Source: Fasciolopsis buskii
Taxonomy: Eukaryota > Platyhelminthes > Trematoda > Plagiorchiida > Fasciolidae
DNA: 64,000 nucleotides
Assembly: GCA_008360955.1 (NCBI GenBank)
Contig: LUCM01009108.1
Location: 237,007-301,006, forward strand
Direction: 5' to 3'
Made by a program: the position numbers and the translations under genes. The notes under the pieces were generated by a model. The model made no database searches. It saw nothing but the letters and a program-made list of their open reading frames with translations, and was not told the DNA's origin. This document shows, piece by piece, positions 35,401-47,790 of the stretch (its first letter is position 1; each line of letters starts with the position of its first letter).

Positions 35401-38400
35401 CCTATATTTTGCCGATATTTGCAGACAGTAAATGTGTTGAAAAGCGAAACAACTAAATTCGAAACTAAGTTTAAGGCCATCGGTCAAAATTGTATAGTGA
35501 AAGTATAACCCATCATCAGGTAACTGCCATGCAAATGAGCCACCGGTATATGTTCTGCTTGAAAGGGTAAATTTGAAAAAAAAACTAAGTATTAATTAGA
35601 CAATTGTTGTGAGTTGCAGCAGACATCAGTGGAATATGTCTCCTGGCTACTGTTAACAGAGGTGATGTGAAAGGCAGACAAGTTTTATAAGCAAAAATCC
35701 CACTGAGTAAAAGGTATTTGTGGAATATTTTGAAAAAGTTAAAATGATGTCACTAGTATGTACAATTTGCGGACAACATACCATGTTCAATATGGCTTTA
35801 CTCCAAATAAAAATCGCTGCCCACACTTCGTTTGGATAAAATCAGAGTTTAAACAAAATGAGAGAAAGTGGATCTTAATTCTTCTTTTTATTTTTGTCGC
35901 TCTCTCCTGTGCATTTTCTTTCTCTCGGCATTGTTTGATCTCTTAGCTAAACGGATGAATATGTAGCAATAGGAATTTACAAATCGTTTTGATCATCAGT
36001 AATATTGCCATACTTCTGTCCAAATAGATAGTTTACCCGCTAACAGAGCTGTATACTCATTTAATTTGAGAACGCTGCAGGTGGATATAAATTGGGGTCT
36101 GATTAGAAAACAGGATAAAAATATGTAGACCAGTGTTTGATCAATGAGCGTAAGGTAGCGGTATCTGGTTTTTGCGACAATGCAAAGAATCTTAACTTCT
36201 GTGTATCTGGATACCTGCTGCGATAGGACTGTTTCAAAGTTTTCTTAGAATAAAGTTGGCTTTAGAAATTGTTGCCAAACTTTGTACGATTAGTCCACCT
36301 CTCTACTGTTAATCTGCTAATTCTGTAGTTTTACGCGCATGCATACTATTCGCAAAAACCAATAACAAAAACGAAAGAAAGTAAGGAATTCATTCTATTC
36401 TGGCTTACCTTGGGAAGTTTATACCAATCTAACCAGATCCCCGTGGAGAATAGTTACCGGGTGATTTGTGGGCCAAAAGTTTGGCAAGCCATTGGTCATA
36501 AGCTTATTCCTCATTCTTCTCCGTGGCGTTTCAGAAATGACTACTGATTGTCCACCGAAGAGTAGTTTTCAGACTGGACGGGTAAGATTTTAGGGCCAAT
36601 ATGTAGCTAAAAGTGAGGATAAAAACAATGCGCGTCACTCTTTATCCTTAACTAAATATTGTTCTTGCATCCATAAATTGCTGTCAATTTGCATCACTCA
36701 GAACGTTATTTCTTCTCGTAACATAGGCTAGAGCCATTCTTTAAATATAATAGCAGTGCATTTATTAGTTCCATCTAGCAAGCAAAAGTTAAATCTTTGT
36801 GTCCTATTCTTCTTTGACAACCTTATCAAGTGATCAAATATTACTTTCGACAGTTAAGCCTTGGTTTCATGTAATACAAAGTCTGCCAAAGAACTGCAAT
36901 CCCCGAAAAGTTTTCAAGGCTTGCTGTTCATTGTTTTAACCTTAATGGTTTCCAATAGGTTTTTATCACCGTAATCAAAAGAAGACTCCCAACGTGTAAA
37001 AAACAGGTCCACAGAGAATCTTTGTAACCTCTCATGAATCTCTTTTTCTTCCTCTTCTTTCGTTTTTTTGATATAAAAATATAACAAAACTTTTAAGCTG
37101 CACAGAACTGCTTGCTTGCTAATATGCAGCCCTTAATGTTACTATTAACCGTAGTGTCTGCTGATTTTTGCGCGTAACTGCCGGAGACATGGTCTGAAAT
37201 TCAACCTGACACGCAAACTTAGACGTTGTGCTTTCTGATAGGCATAATATGCAGCAATTTTGTTATGAACAAAGCGTGTAATTGGCCTTCAGAAGGTAGT
37301 TGCACCCATTTGAGCGGCCATAACGGACTAACGGTTGACAAAACACGAATGCTAATAGACAGTATCAGGATAAGAATGGTTGCGCCTTGTACGAAGGTGG
37401 ATCAGTGAAACTGACACAGGTGCAATTCTGATGCATTGATAAGTCAGTCTATTTCTAGCTAAAAGAAATGTAATGGAATAATCTATGACCCTTGCTGGAT
37501 TCAACGTTGAACAATGAATGTCAAATGTGGAACAATATTAACCACAATCCAGAGCCGGATAACTGACTATTAGCGACATCGTTCTTTCCAGGATTTTACA
37601 GCTAGCTTAAACAGATGCAAAAAAGTAGATACTGAGGAATTACAAGCACCAAAATTGCGAGTTGTCGACAGAGACGTAGAGCCATAACTTCAGTCATGGG
37701 AAGCTATCAGAACCCAACACACAAAAACTATTAAAATCCATCCAAAGTTACCGTCAGACTCAAAATTCCTCTTTGAACCATCGGCGTTTACAAACTCGTT
37801 GGCGTCTGTGGTGTTCAACACGGTAGGCACAGGTATAGATGTCATAGGATAGAATACTACAATTCATGGTACTACGCTTCCTTCCCATGAGGAAAAGATA
37901 GATGTCGTTTTGGCGTCACAAGTACTGAACACTTGTACAATGGCTTTGGCTCACACAGTTCGTGGAATGGTATATTCACTGATGCCATCTCTGTTTAAGG
38001 CTGTAAGCCGCCTTTAGATAGTCAGCGCAGTGTGCAAGAGCGGTGTTAAGCTTATATTTGCCTTGCTGGAGCTGGCTGTAATTAGGAGACTAAAGCAACA
38101 TGCCGTGATAGTGTAATTTATTGATTAAACCTGCAAAACATACCCCGAGACCGGCTTTCAACTTAAGAACATTTTCCAGAGCAAATATTGGTGCGATATT
38201 GATGCGTAGCAACGCCTAGTAACTCACAAGTAAGATGTGGACTACCGAGCTCAGTCGATTCAACAAGCAGTACATCCGAACGTGTGATGACGGTACAAAC
38301 ATGTGCTACGCACGCTGGCAGATCAAATCGATTAGAGTGCGCCATACTCTGAAACAGATAATGGTTGGAAGATGGTGGTGCTAATTGGTTAGTCTTTGAT

Positions 38401-40060
38401 GGTTACTGGCTCAAAATGCTTTTGCTTCTACTTGTGTAATTGCTTGTTTTTTGCTATGATTCTGTGCTGCTACTTGGCAACATAAATATTAGCGCGTCCA
38501 TACGGAATTAAACTAAACCGTTTGACGGTAGAACGTATTTATGATAATAAAATATCATCAAAAGAATATTAGTTTGTTTAAAAGAATAAACCTTAAGGAA
38601 AGTTTAGAAAGTTTGAGAAGGTCAAACATTGTCTGATTATTGAAGCTGTTTTGTGTTGGCTGAAAAATGTCAAACAAATGCTTGGCAGATTACAAGTAAA
38701 AAGAACCAGCGAATGGCAATTTAATTAGTAGTATTGGAGTTTTTGGTTATGTTGGAATTGAATTAAATTGTCGGATGGAAGTCTAATGCATTTGGCGCTG
38801 TGTTAGAGATTCAGCTATAAATTGCTATAGCAAACGCTCTAACGTTTGTAGTGGGCAACTATTTGCCTTTTTATTAGTTAAGTTTAAACGTGAATTTATT
38901 CTAAAGTACAACCTGTTTTTCTGCTTTTCTTCCTTCAGTTAACTTCTAAACCCTCTTTGCTGACAAGCTTCTATATAACCCGCTATAGATTACGCTGAGT
39001 TTATTTGAGTGCTTCACAAAGATTTTACATACATTCCAAAGGTCCCCACGCCAGCTGACCCCACCAGCATGGTGGCGCAAGGCGTGAAGGATAACTAATC
39101 TCTCTTCCGACTCACAGTTCAAAGTATATTCACAAACACACATAGGAAGCTGAAAATCAGTTGGAATGTGAACGTCCCCTCAGTCATTTGATTGTAAAAC
39201 TTGCCTTGGGAAGGACTACCCACGGTAGTCGTTGAGTTGTACTATTCGGAGTGAACGAAAACACACTGGCTAGTTCAGTCAACCACTGTTTAGGTGGTTA
39301 GACTTAAATAAGGCATGGTCAAGCCTACCGAATAAGCGGCCGCGGACAAGCTAAGGCAATGCTGAGGGCATAGCCGGTTTTCACCTAGCAAACGGTCTCC
39401 CTAAAATACCACACGAACCCGCCAATGACACCGTGATGTAGCGATTGTGGCCCGACAACAAAATAAGGCTATTGCTCCTTGTCATGTTCCGCTGACCCTT
39501 GAATGTTCCCAGAATACGTGTATGAACCGATCATTTGGCCGCCGGTTCATTTGGATTAATTATGCTGTCATTCAGAAAACGCTTGGTTGTGCAAATTTTA
39601 GAGTTGCACCCTCGAATAAAAGGGTCCGCTTTGAACGGCGCGATCTGATAGTACAACAGCCCACAATGCATATAAATGAGGATGTAACCGACTTTCGTAC
39701 AAACGTTTCTCACGTTCCGAGTATTCACGACAGCTACCTCCCATCGCACAAAACCGGCTAACTGCAAATCTCACCCGATTCCCTTACATTCTTCAGGTAC
39801 TGCAGTCGGCCATGCTGATGATAGTACCAATAGAACAAGTCCAGCTGGTGTTCTTTTGCGTTCTCTTTCCGATATAATCTGAATCTTACCGGACCCGCTT
39901 TTGCCGGCCGATATACTTCTTTGTCCTTGATACCCCTAAAACCAGCCACTTTTAATGTGCGAATACTGATGCGTATGGGTTACCAGGTTTTCTAGTCCGT
40001 GCACTGAAGACCCTAGCCATCGATGCGTTGCATTCGAAAGATTAGCTTTCAAGACTCCGT
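32441..40060. other. AT-rich stretch without recognised gene or transposon
   Basis: Over 7.6 kb I recognise no domain, RNA or dated repeat. The longest open frame is 34152-34547 (plus, 131 codons, ATG, many hydrophobic residues), followed by an AATAAA at about 34615. It has no recognised similarity and overlaps an open frame on the other strand, so I do not call it. The stretch could be intergenic or a long intron. Confidence 0.4.
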
Positions 40061-40069
40061 CTCTGTTGT

Positions 40070-40930
40070 TTGACTGATACCCCAACTAATCCTTCTGTGA
40101 AGTTTCTTCTTTGTCTCTTCGGGGACCTGGAGGTTGTGATTTCTGATGTTGCTGGGACTGACATGACTCTCAGTGAGAGTGCTGAGGCTGAATTACTTGA
40201 GTGGATCCCGGTCGACAACCAGCTATATGCGGCAAGACTTGGATGTTCATGCTGAGTAAGTGACTATCGCTTTAATAGACGCAGTTTGTTTGTGTTCTCA
40301 GCGTACGCGCCAACAGATTAAAGCCCCATTGCGGTCAACGGCTCTTACACACAACATTTTGGAATGAGATCGTGATTTTGGCAGGGGATACGAATGCTAG
40401 ATTAGGTCGAATGTCGCATCTAGGAGGCTCCTTTGGTCTCGACTGTTATCATTATGAAAACAGGAGGCTGCTGTCGGCTTCGTGTTCAATTGTTTCTCGC
40501 TAGTACCAGCTTCAAGTTTTCCAACCACCGGTACGCCAAGTGAGGTCCGCTCTCCTAGGGTAAGCGGTGGACCCAAATCGACCGCATCGGTATTAGCTAA
40601 AAATTTCGGGGTTGTCCACAAGAATGCCGGCCGTACTCGAGTACACTCCTCAACCTCGACCACGCGTCAGTGTACAATAAGTTGTCCGTGTGTTTTGGTG
40701 TGGGCTCAAAGCGCACACTACAGCGTAAGTTAGATCGCGGCGATCTATATGACCCAACTCGCCTATCAGTCTTTTAAAGCACACCTGCCGAGAAGCTAGG
40801 ATTTCTTCCATCTCTAAACATCAATGTGCACTGGTCGCTTAGCAAGAATGCTTTGCATTCTGCTGGTCTGACATTTCGTATTGTGACACTCTGGATTTCT
40901 GCCGAGTCTCTACACCTTAGAGGTACACAC
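40070..40930 (+). pseudogene. RTE-like endonuclease (remnant)
   Basis: The frame 40070-40255 reads LCLFGDLEVVISDVAGTDMTLSES...LLEWIPVDNQLYAARLG, matching an N-terminal block of these endonucleases. Frame-shifted continuation gives FSAYAPTD (near 40298), ILAGDTNARLG (near 40376-40410) and GSFGLDCYHYENRRLL (near 40427-40474), then a TQIDH-type block and a SDHAL-type block in other frames. The blocks keep their order but no single frame is whole. Confidence 0.8.
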
Positions 40931-41166
40931 CAGCCCATTCGGCTGGTGGAGGGTATAATGAAGCACCCCCCCTAGCGAGACGTGAATCCAATGAAAGCTT
41001 TCATAAGAGTCGCAAATCTGGTGGTTACAATAAGCTTTGAAGACGGAATGTGCAGCCGCCATGAGAAATTCTGGCGAATTATTTAACTTCATTCGGAAAT
41101 TCTTGCTGCCTTTGACTTTGTTGATTGGTCTGCTGTATGACACTGATTGTTAATAAATGAAGAAGT

Positions 41167-42050
41167 GTGTCGCTCCTCAAAGGGTTGTACCGTCATGCCT
41201 TAAGTCAGGTTACTGGTTATGGCCGGCTTTCGCAATTCTGCGTCGTCTCCAGTGTAGTATGCCAAGGCAGCCCTAAATTCTCATTTCTTTTCAACTTTGT
41301 CATAAGGGATGTTCACCAGAACTCTCTAGCTATTCTTCTAATGTATGGAGCTGAACTCTTCCCAGAGAATAGAATTTTGGAATTGGAATATGCCGATGTC
41401 GTCGCCTTGCTCAGTGACAATTTACAGGCAATCTAACGTACCTCGGGCCACTTGGTGACTGAGATATCCCAATGTGGTATGTGCTTTGAACCTCCAAAAG
41501 GAAAGGAACTTCAAATCTCGTAGGAGCCTGTGCCTGCAATCATCCTTTGTGGTGATCGGTTAGAGGTAGTCAATAGCCTGAAGTGTTTCGGGAGCTTGAT
41601 CACATCTGGCGGAGGTAGTGAGGAGAAGGTCACATAACGAGTTGCAAAAACCAGAGCAATCCTCGCGAAATTGTGACATTTGTGACACCACCAGCACATC
41701 CGGCCTTCCCCCAAAGAAAGAGCGTGCAATGCCACAGTTCGTAGTGCTCTCCACGGTTGACACACCTAGCCTATCCGCATTGAGAACACCCGGCGACTTT
41801 TTATTTCCGACCATCGGTGTCTCCAAAGTTTTGCTGGTGTCCAGTGGGGACATCAGGTGAGATACAACGAGGTGCGTTGTCGCGTATTTGGTGCAGACTC
41901 ATCCTATGACTGAAACAATCGCTCTTACTCACCTTCGGTAGCTCGAATATCTTTTGCTCATACCTGCTTATCGAATGGCTCTTCACGGTCGTCTTGAACG
42001 TGCTTAACAGGGCTGGAAAAAGCAACATGGTGGTTAGGATATGACTTGAC
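41167..42050 (+). pseudogene. RTE-like reverse transcriptase and C-terminal region (remnant)
   Basis: The frame 41167-41436 shows LLKGLYRHALSQVTGYGRLS, CQGSPKFSFLFNFVI and LELEYADVVALLSDN: the catalytic Y-x-D-D box reads YADV, a lost second Asp. Later frames give VNSLKCFGSLITSGGG (near 41570-41612) and a DHRCLQS block (near 41795), typical of the RTE post-RT region. Confidence 0.85.
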
Positions 42051-42115
42051 GTAGAGGTATGAAGGAGTTATTTTGGGCCCTCAATTGGTGCTTCTTGCTT
42101 TTCTGGTTAGGACCC

Positions 42116-44869
42116 AAGGGGTGAAGCTCGTTGCTGGCTGGAGATGCTGAGAGGGACAACTCAGAACCAAAGATAATGGTACGAATGATAAATATGCCAC
42201 CTGTAGAACTCATTTTTCTTAAAAATTATTAGAAAACAATCAAAAAAATCACAAAACGTATATGGCAGAGACACAAAAACAAATAGTTTGGTGGAAAACC
42301 CTGGAGAAATACGGGGCTGAAGGAGCCAAAATTGATGTCAGCACGCCTAAAAAAGAGTATAAGTGACCAAAATCCATCCACGCTGTTTGACCCAATTGTC
42401 AATATCCGTATGCTGACAGTATAATTCTGGAATCCGAGTCCATAAATCTTGCTTTAACCGTAAATCGACACACCCTTCGTAACTGTAGTTCTCACACGAA
42501 GTCTGTTAAACAGAATTTGGAGGTTTACCTTTCAGTTTCTAGTAAACTTGGCGCACATCTTGCTATTGCACATCAGATTAGAAAAGCCGCGTTGAGCCAT
42601 CTTGTGCTACAGAATCTCAACTGAATTCTTTGAAAAAGCTCTCGATGGCCTCATTGAAAGTCACAAATACCTTCAGAATTTTTCAAATCAAGCCCCTAAG
42701 CAAACTCTTCTTGTGGGCCGGATGTGGAGGGGTGAACAATCACTCAATGAACAGATTGCAGTGATACATCAAACAGGCGTTACTGTATTCACTCATGTTT
42801 TGCACACCGTTTTCCTGCTTGCTTTTCTTTGCGACAGTGAGATATGCAAATCGTTTCTCTCAAATATGCTTGAAAGCCCAATGGAGAGACGCTTGGTGAA
42901 TCGATCCCCTAGTCGTCCAGGATGTTGAGTGATTTGAGGTAACAGCGCAGTCGAAATGTGAAGGGATAATTGATCCGAGCCGACAAACTTCCACAGGGTC
43001 ACTTCCCGTTGCCTTGTGAATAGGTTCCTAACAGAATTAAAGGTCTTGGTTATGGATCATAATCATTCTTCTGCTTATCGTCTGGACGCCATGGGCGTGC
43101 CGATTCGTCACCATCCATGAGTCATACAGACACGATGGCTTCTACACTGCATGAAATAATCAGGACCGCGCTGTCCACTACTTCCGGTGGCGGTCAGCAT
43201 ACTTCCGCTCAGAGCACCCTTGCTTAATTAACGCCCCACCGCCTTGAGAGCAAAGCCCTTGAGGCAAAGGTTCTGCTTTGAGTTCCCAGAGAATAAACCA
43301 GCAAAATACTTCTCGCTCAAATGCTTATAAAAGCCTTTCTGTTTGGAAGGCCATTAGTCTCCGCTTTTCCGGTAGAGCAATCACGCGAAGTGACACAAAA
43401 AACCGGAGTTCGGTGGATTTATTTGATGACATCAGCGGAAGTACATGAAGTAGTTGGAGTACTTAACTTAAGCTGGTGTTCACGTTACTTGCCTGTTCCC
43501 AGATTCCGTAGACCAACCATGATAAAGCAACCAACTGCTCTGGTTTTAATCTTAAAAATTTAGGAGTGCATATATCCGAATCCATTTCCACAGTCCTTTT
43601 TTACAGCAAGATACAAGCTCTTTCTCTTGATTTGTTTCTGGCGTGCTAGGTGATCCGGCTTTCATTTCTTATGGCCAGATATTTTTGTCTTTTACACAGA
43701 ACTGAAAACAAACCAAGTGCCACAAGAACGATAATTAGGTAGAACTGCAGAAAAACGGATGCAACAATTGTAAAATAATAAATGGGAACCAAGAAGTTTG
43801 TCTTTTGTGTTTTAACTATGGAACTTTTGTGACAATTTGTTTTTTCTTGATAGCTCTGACGGAGGAACTCTTCTGCAGATGAACCATACAGTATTTGCTC
43901 CACCAACTCTGACTCCAATCCATGACTCTTACGGCATCCATTCCCTATACAATCCTCTTATTTTGGGCTCCAAAAAAGAAACCCGGAACCATGCTCAATG
44001 CCAGAACCAAACCAAAAATCTCATTGAAAATTTATGCCAAGTCACAAACTGAGCACCACGTTGCTTCCTCAAGCCTTGCATATAACGTGAAAAAGTATGG
44101 AACGATAGTCGATGGATGGGCCTGTGCAGCCCGCGTCAAAACCATAGGAGAGGATGCAGAAAGATTTTCTCAGTTTGAGAACGATTGCCTTCACCCAATA
44201 CACGACGATACATTTCGGCATTGCTCACTTGATGTTTCCATGAGAATCAAGCAGTGCTTTAGAGACATCGTTGGTCGAATACGGTTTCCATGTACCTTCA
44301 GCAAAGAGAAGCCAGGTCCCGCAACGGCAAGGAACATAACAAAAATTGGTCTTGTGCGCCTGTCCTTGACGGATAAACCGGAAAACATGACGGCTCCATA
44401 AGTGTTACACATTTGTAGAAGCTGAAGTGGCCTGTGCATTTCGTGAAGTGATCTCGTCAAGACTTTCATCAGCTTTAAACAGGTTCCGAAGATACTTAAA
44501 ACTACTGACTACCTCCTACTACCCATCACACATGTTGACTGCATGCGAAGGTATCTACCATTCTCGACGAAGTGCCTTACACTTGAAAATTGCAAAACAC
44601 AACATATCCGGATATCTTAACTGCTAGGTGATCCAACATCTGTTGAGTTGTCTATGCATCCTCCCCAGCAAGAAGTTATCACCAGCATACTGTGACTCAA
44701 AAATGCACTCCTTGGGGGGACTTCGGCTCTGCGGTCCAGTTGTCCATGTAAACTGTCATGAGTGACATTCTCAGTGACAACTTCGGAAGGTCATGGAGAA
44801 ATGTGACAGTCTTGCCGCACTCCAATGAAAGTCTGGGTGTGCACTAATAAACTGGATCTCAGTTAGCTG
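42116..44869. other. unassigned repeat-like DNA
   Basis: Open plus frames at 42602-42928 (108 codons), 43321-43563 and 43922-44401 (159 codons) have no firm assignment. In the last, WACAARVKTI...AERFSQFENDCL and the following HCSLDVSMR could be a decayed copy of the RTE post-RT block (W....D..R...F..RCL), but similarity is weak. Confidence 0.35.
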
Positions 44870-44879
44870 ATTTTTGTGT

Positions 44880-45310
44880 ACGGTCTAGTTGGGCAGTTAT
44901 TCAGACGCCAGTATCAGTTTGCCGAGGTGTCGCTGTCCGTTCACTGTATCGGTTTATGCACCCAAGAATGCAACCCTTCTGAAGCCAAAGAAGAAATCTA
45001 CCGAGACTTATCATGATCGCTTCAAAGTAAGCGTTCCACAGACGCTGTGGTGCTTCGGTTGTCTCAAACCCTAAACTGGCTACTCAACGGTGCACCGGAT
45101 TTCCAATTTTTGTTGCAGCAAATCGGAAGAACAACGGCGTTTTCTTTATCCACCCTCGTTATAGCCATAGATTGCTGCCACATAACAAGAGCGTTTGCCA
45201 TAAAAAGCAGCGTTGTCTCATCTGACGCTGTGCCTCATGTTCATAACGTTGGACTCAGATTGATCATATTGTCAATTATAACCCCTCGGATGGATCGACC
45301 GAAATTCAGT
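44880..45310 (+). pseudogene. RTE-like endonuclease (remnant)
   Basis: The frame 44889-45074 contains PFTVSVYAPKNATLL, the V-S-V-Y-A-P block of these endonucleases, and an overlapping frame reads EAKEEIYRDLS and STDAVVLR. The catalytic D-x-N and S-D-H blocks are not clear. Later open frames (45047-45409) may be its decayed C-terminal half. Confidence 0.55.
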
Positions 45311-45889
45311 CTCTGTGAACTCAGATTATGCCTCAGTCGGTCCTCGCTTTTGTTTGCATCTGTGATCAAATCAGCAGAAAAATCAAACCTCCTACACAGC
45401 GGATTCTAGACGATGGCAGTCGACTTCACTTCCAGTCGGCACTTCAAACGGTTATCGTTATAACAAAATGTCCAAAAACGAAACGCTCAAAAAATGGGAC
45501 CAGACCAAAGAAGCCATGTGCTCATCAGTAACAGCTACACGGGACGACCGGTCATGCGAACCTCAGAAATGGTGGATATCTTCGAACTCAGTTTATTTCT
45601 TAGGTCTGTTCTCACGGGTGCCAAATACAAAAAGACCTTTACATCGCTGAGGCGTTAATCGACCTACAACCTGAGGATTAACTGCAAGCAGCGGTGAATA
45701 GGAACATGAAAATGATTGCAGCTGCCGCAAGTCGAGCATAAAAGAGGTAATCAGGGCCTCTTACAATGGAGTGGATTATTCTGTAAAGCTTTTAAGTCGA
45801 CCTATGGCCAATACGGACCTTATACTTATGCCTACAAGTGGGACAACCTAAGTAGATGCCATCCTCCATTGAAAATGCCATTAGGGAGC

Positions 45890-46780
45890 TAGAGACTTAG
45901 TAAAGCGTATGATCGCTGGGCCAGATGGGCTGCCTCTATCCTCCTTCTTTGAGGACAGTGGCAAAGTGTTAACACCTGAGTTAACAGAATTCCCAGAGTA
46001 AATTTGGGCAGGAGAAGGGATTCTTGAGGGCTGGTGTGGATCGGTGATCGTGAGAGTTTAAAAGAACGGTTGTGTGATCTTGTGTGAAATCGCCAAGGAA
46101 CTGGTTCGGTAAGCATTGCAACGAAACCGCTTACAGTCATTTTCCTCTGACGATTTTCTAGTGCCAGAGAAACGACATACGAAAGAAAATTACGCTGGTT
46201 TCGCCCCGATAGGGGTTTTGTTGACCCTGTCCTTACTCTGCAACGATTTTTGTAACACACACTCCTTTTACCAACCTAATACGTCTCTTTTCTTTGATCT
46301 GTAGATGGAAATCGATTCAGTCCTTCGTGCGATACGTTGACGCTGCCTGTTGTTGAAAGGTGTGCCAAGAAATTTGGCTTCACTTTATCGATTTCAGTGT
46401 GCAAATATTGGAAGCCGAGTGTTTGCTCACCGCGGTATTTCATTCGAGCTAACCAAGAGGGGTGGTGATCATCAGAGTTGCCATTTTCACCTTTGCTTTT
46501 CGTTTTTGTCAATAAGGTGGTTGACGTCGAATTGGTAAATGGACTGAGGCTCTCAGACTTAGATTTGCGCAGACAACGTTGTGTGCCCGTTCGAATCTAC
46601 AGAACATGCACAACATGCACTAGACAGAATCGCATGGGTTGTAGCTCCATTCGCCATGTGCTCTGCACTCTCAAAGTTTAAAGAGCTGCCACTGTACCTG
46701 ACGACGCCAATCCCTAAACTGAGCCTTGATAGAAGGGAACTAATGACTGTCGATCGTTTCATTTATGGGGATCGTAACAG
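45890..46780 (+). pseudogene. RTE-like reverse transcriptase (remnant)
   Basis: The order is: AGPDGLPLSSFFEDSGKVLT (near 45917-45976), the palm start with EIAKELVRALQRNRL and ENYAGFAPIG across a stop (46085-46215), PFSPLLFVFVNKVVD (46478-46520) and LVNGLRLSDLDL (46530-46567), where the catalytic Y-A-D-D box should follow but a frame break has removed it. Then LDRIAWVVAPFAMCSALSKF (46620-46680) and VDRFIYGD (46748-46772), matching family blocks. Confidence 0.8.
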
Positions 46781-47776
46781 GATAACAGAGGTGAGCACGT
46801 GTATCTCCAGCGCTTGAGCGGCATGCGCTGGTCTGGAGCATTTGTGGGGTAGGCCTGATATTTCGCCGAATTTGGAAGGTTGTGTGTACTGTGCCACAGT
46901 GTGCGTAATTCTGTTATATGTTTGCGAGACATGAAATATGCTTGTCGGAGATGTTCGTTGCTGAGAATTTTTCGATCACCGATGTCTACGTAGTATGGCT
47001 AGGATTGGATGGAGTGGCCGAGTGAGTGATGTGCATACACGGCGTCTAGTATAAGATATCGGTTCTGAGAACGGTTTATATCAGTGTATGAAGCCTGGCA
47101 AGTTTCGCTGGTCGGGTCGCGTACAGCGTATGGCGATCATTAGTCCACCATACTGTGCCTTATTTTCTTTTCCTTCAACGGAGTAGAGGAAGCCACGTGG
47201 AAGTCCACAGATAACGTGAAAGTGTGAGATAAGAAAATTTACTATGAACTTTGAAAAGTAGGATGTCTCACTTCTTAGTGTTTGTGGTCCGAAATATCCG
47301 TTAATCAGAGGGCTGATGTCATTGAAGGATAGGTCAGCAAACCATGATTAATTGGGGTGATGTTGTCCTGTTTGTCAAACCAGAATGGTTGAAAAACTAC
47401 ATCTGTAAGTTAGGCGTTATTCTGTATGTTCTACGCTACGGAATTTTTTTCTGGCCTGCGTAGGTCCACTCCCAGTCCACAATGCATTTTCGTTTATTCT
47501 GTAGCGTAGTTTAACTCTGGGGAAAAGGCAGTGGTTAATGAGGCTTCACCTGCTGTTTACCGCTGAACGATGATGATGGCATGTGCTTCGCATGCCCATA
47601 AAATGAATGCCTCGTTGTATGGTTTCCCCGATGTAGGCAGTGATTGGAAAATGGGTCTTGGTGACCAGCCGATAACACAGCAAACATCATCTGGCGGATG
47701 GTCCCGTGTAGCTTTAATTAAGCCACCCGGTTGGGGTCCACGGAATCTGCAATTGATGATTTGGGACAACAAATGA
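46781..47776 (+). pseudogene. RTE-like ORF C-terminal region (remnant)
   Basis: Blocks on the plus strand are LEHLWGRPDIS (near 46837), a decayed LLYVCET block (near 46912), DHRCLRSMARIGWSGRVSD (near 46974-47030), FRWSGRVQRM (near 47106-47135), a Pro-rich R-K-P-R-G block (near 47190) and PPGWGPRN (near 47725). The C-terminal end in RTE elements often reads like this. About 370 bp between 47210 and 47570 match poorly and may be an insertion. Confidence 0.8.
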
Positions 47777-47790
47777 TATGATTGAATCCC

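Larger units (their letters stand above)
40060..42115 (+). mobile_element. RTE-like LINE, copy 1 (decayed)
   Basis: Plus-strand endonuclease (40070-40930) is followed by RT (41167-41450) and the post-RT region (41500-42050). The layout, with endonuclease first, and the C-terminal blocks of the RT region (GSLITSGGG; a DHRC-type motif) fit the RTE clade. Frame changes and stops are frequent, and some of the fingers-palm region between 40930 and 41160 cannot be recognised, suggesting a deletion. Confidence 0.8.
44870..47790 (+). mobile_element. RTE-like LINE, copy 2 (decayed)
   Basis: Endonuclease blocks (44880-45100), a linker, RT (45890-46780) and the C-terminal region (46780-47776) lie in order on the plus strand. 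The last 1 kb matches the C-terminal region of RTE-like copies 1 and 3 in motif order. Extent at the 5' side is uncertain, and 43.9-44.4 kb may also be RTE-derived. Confidence 0.8.
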
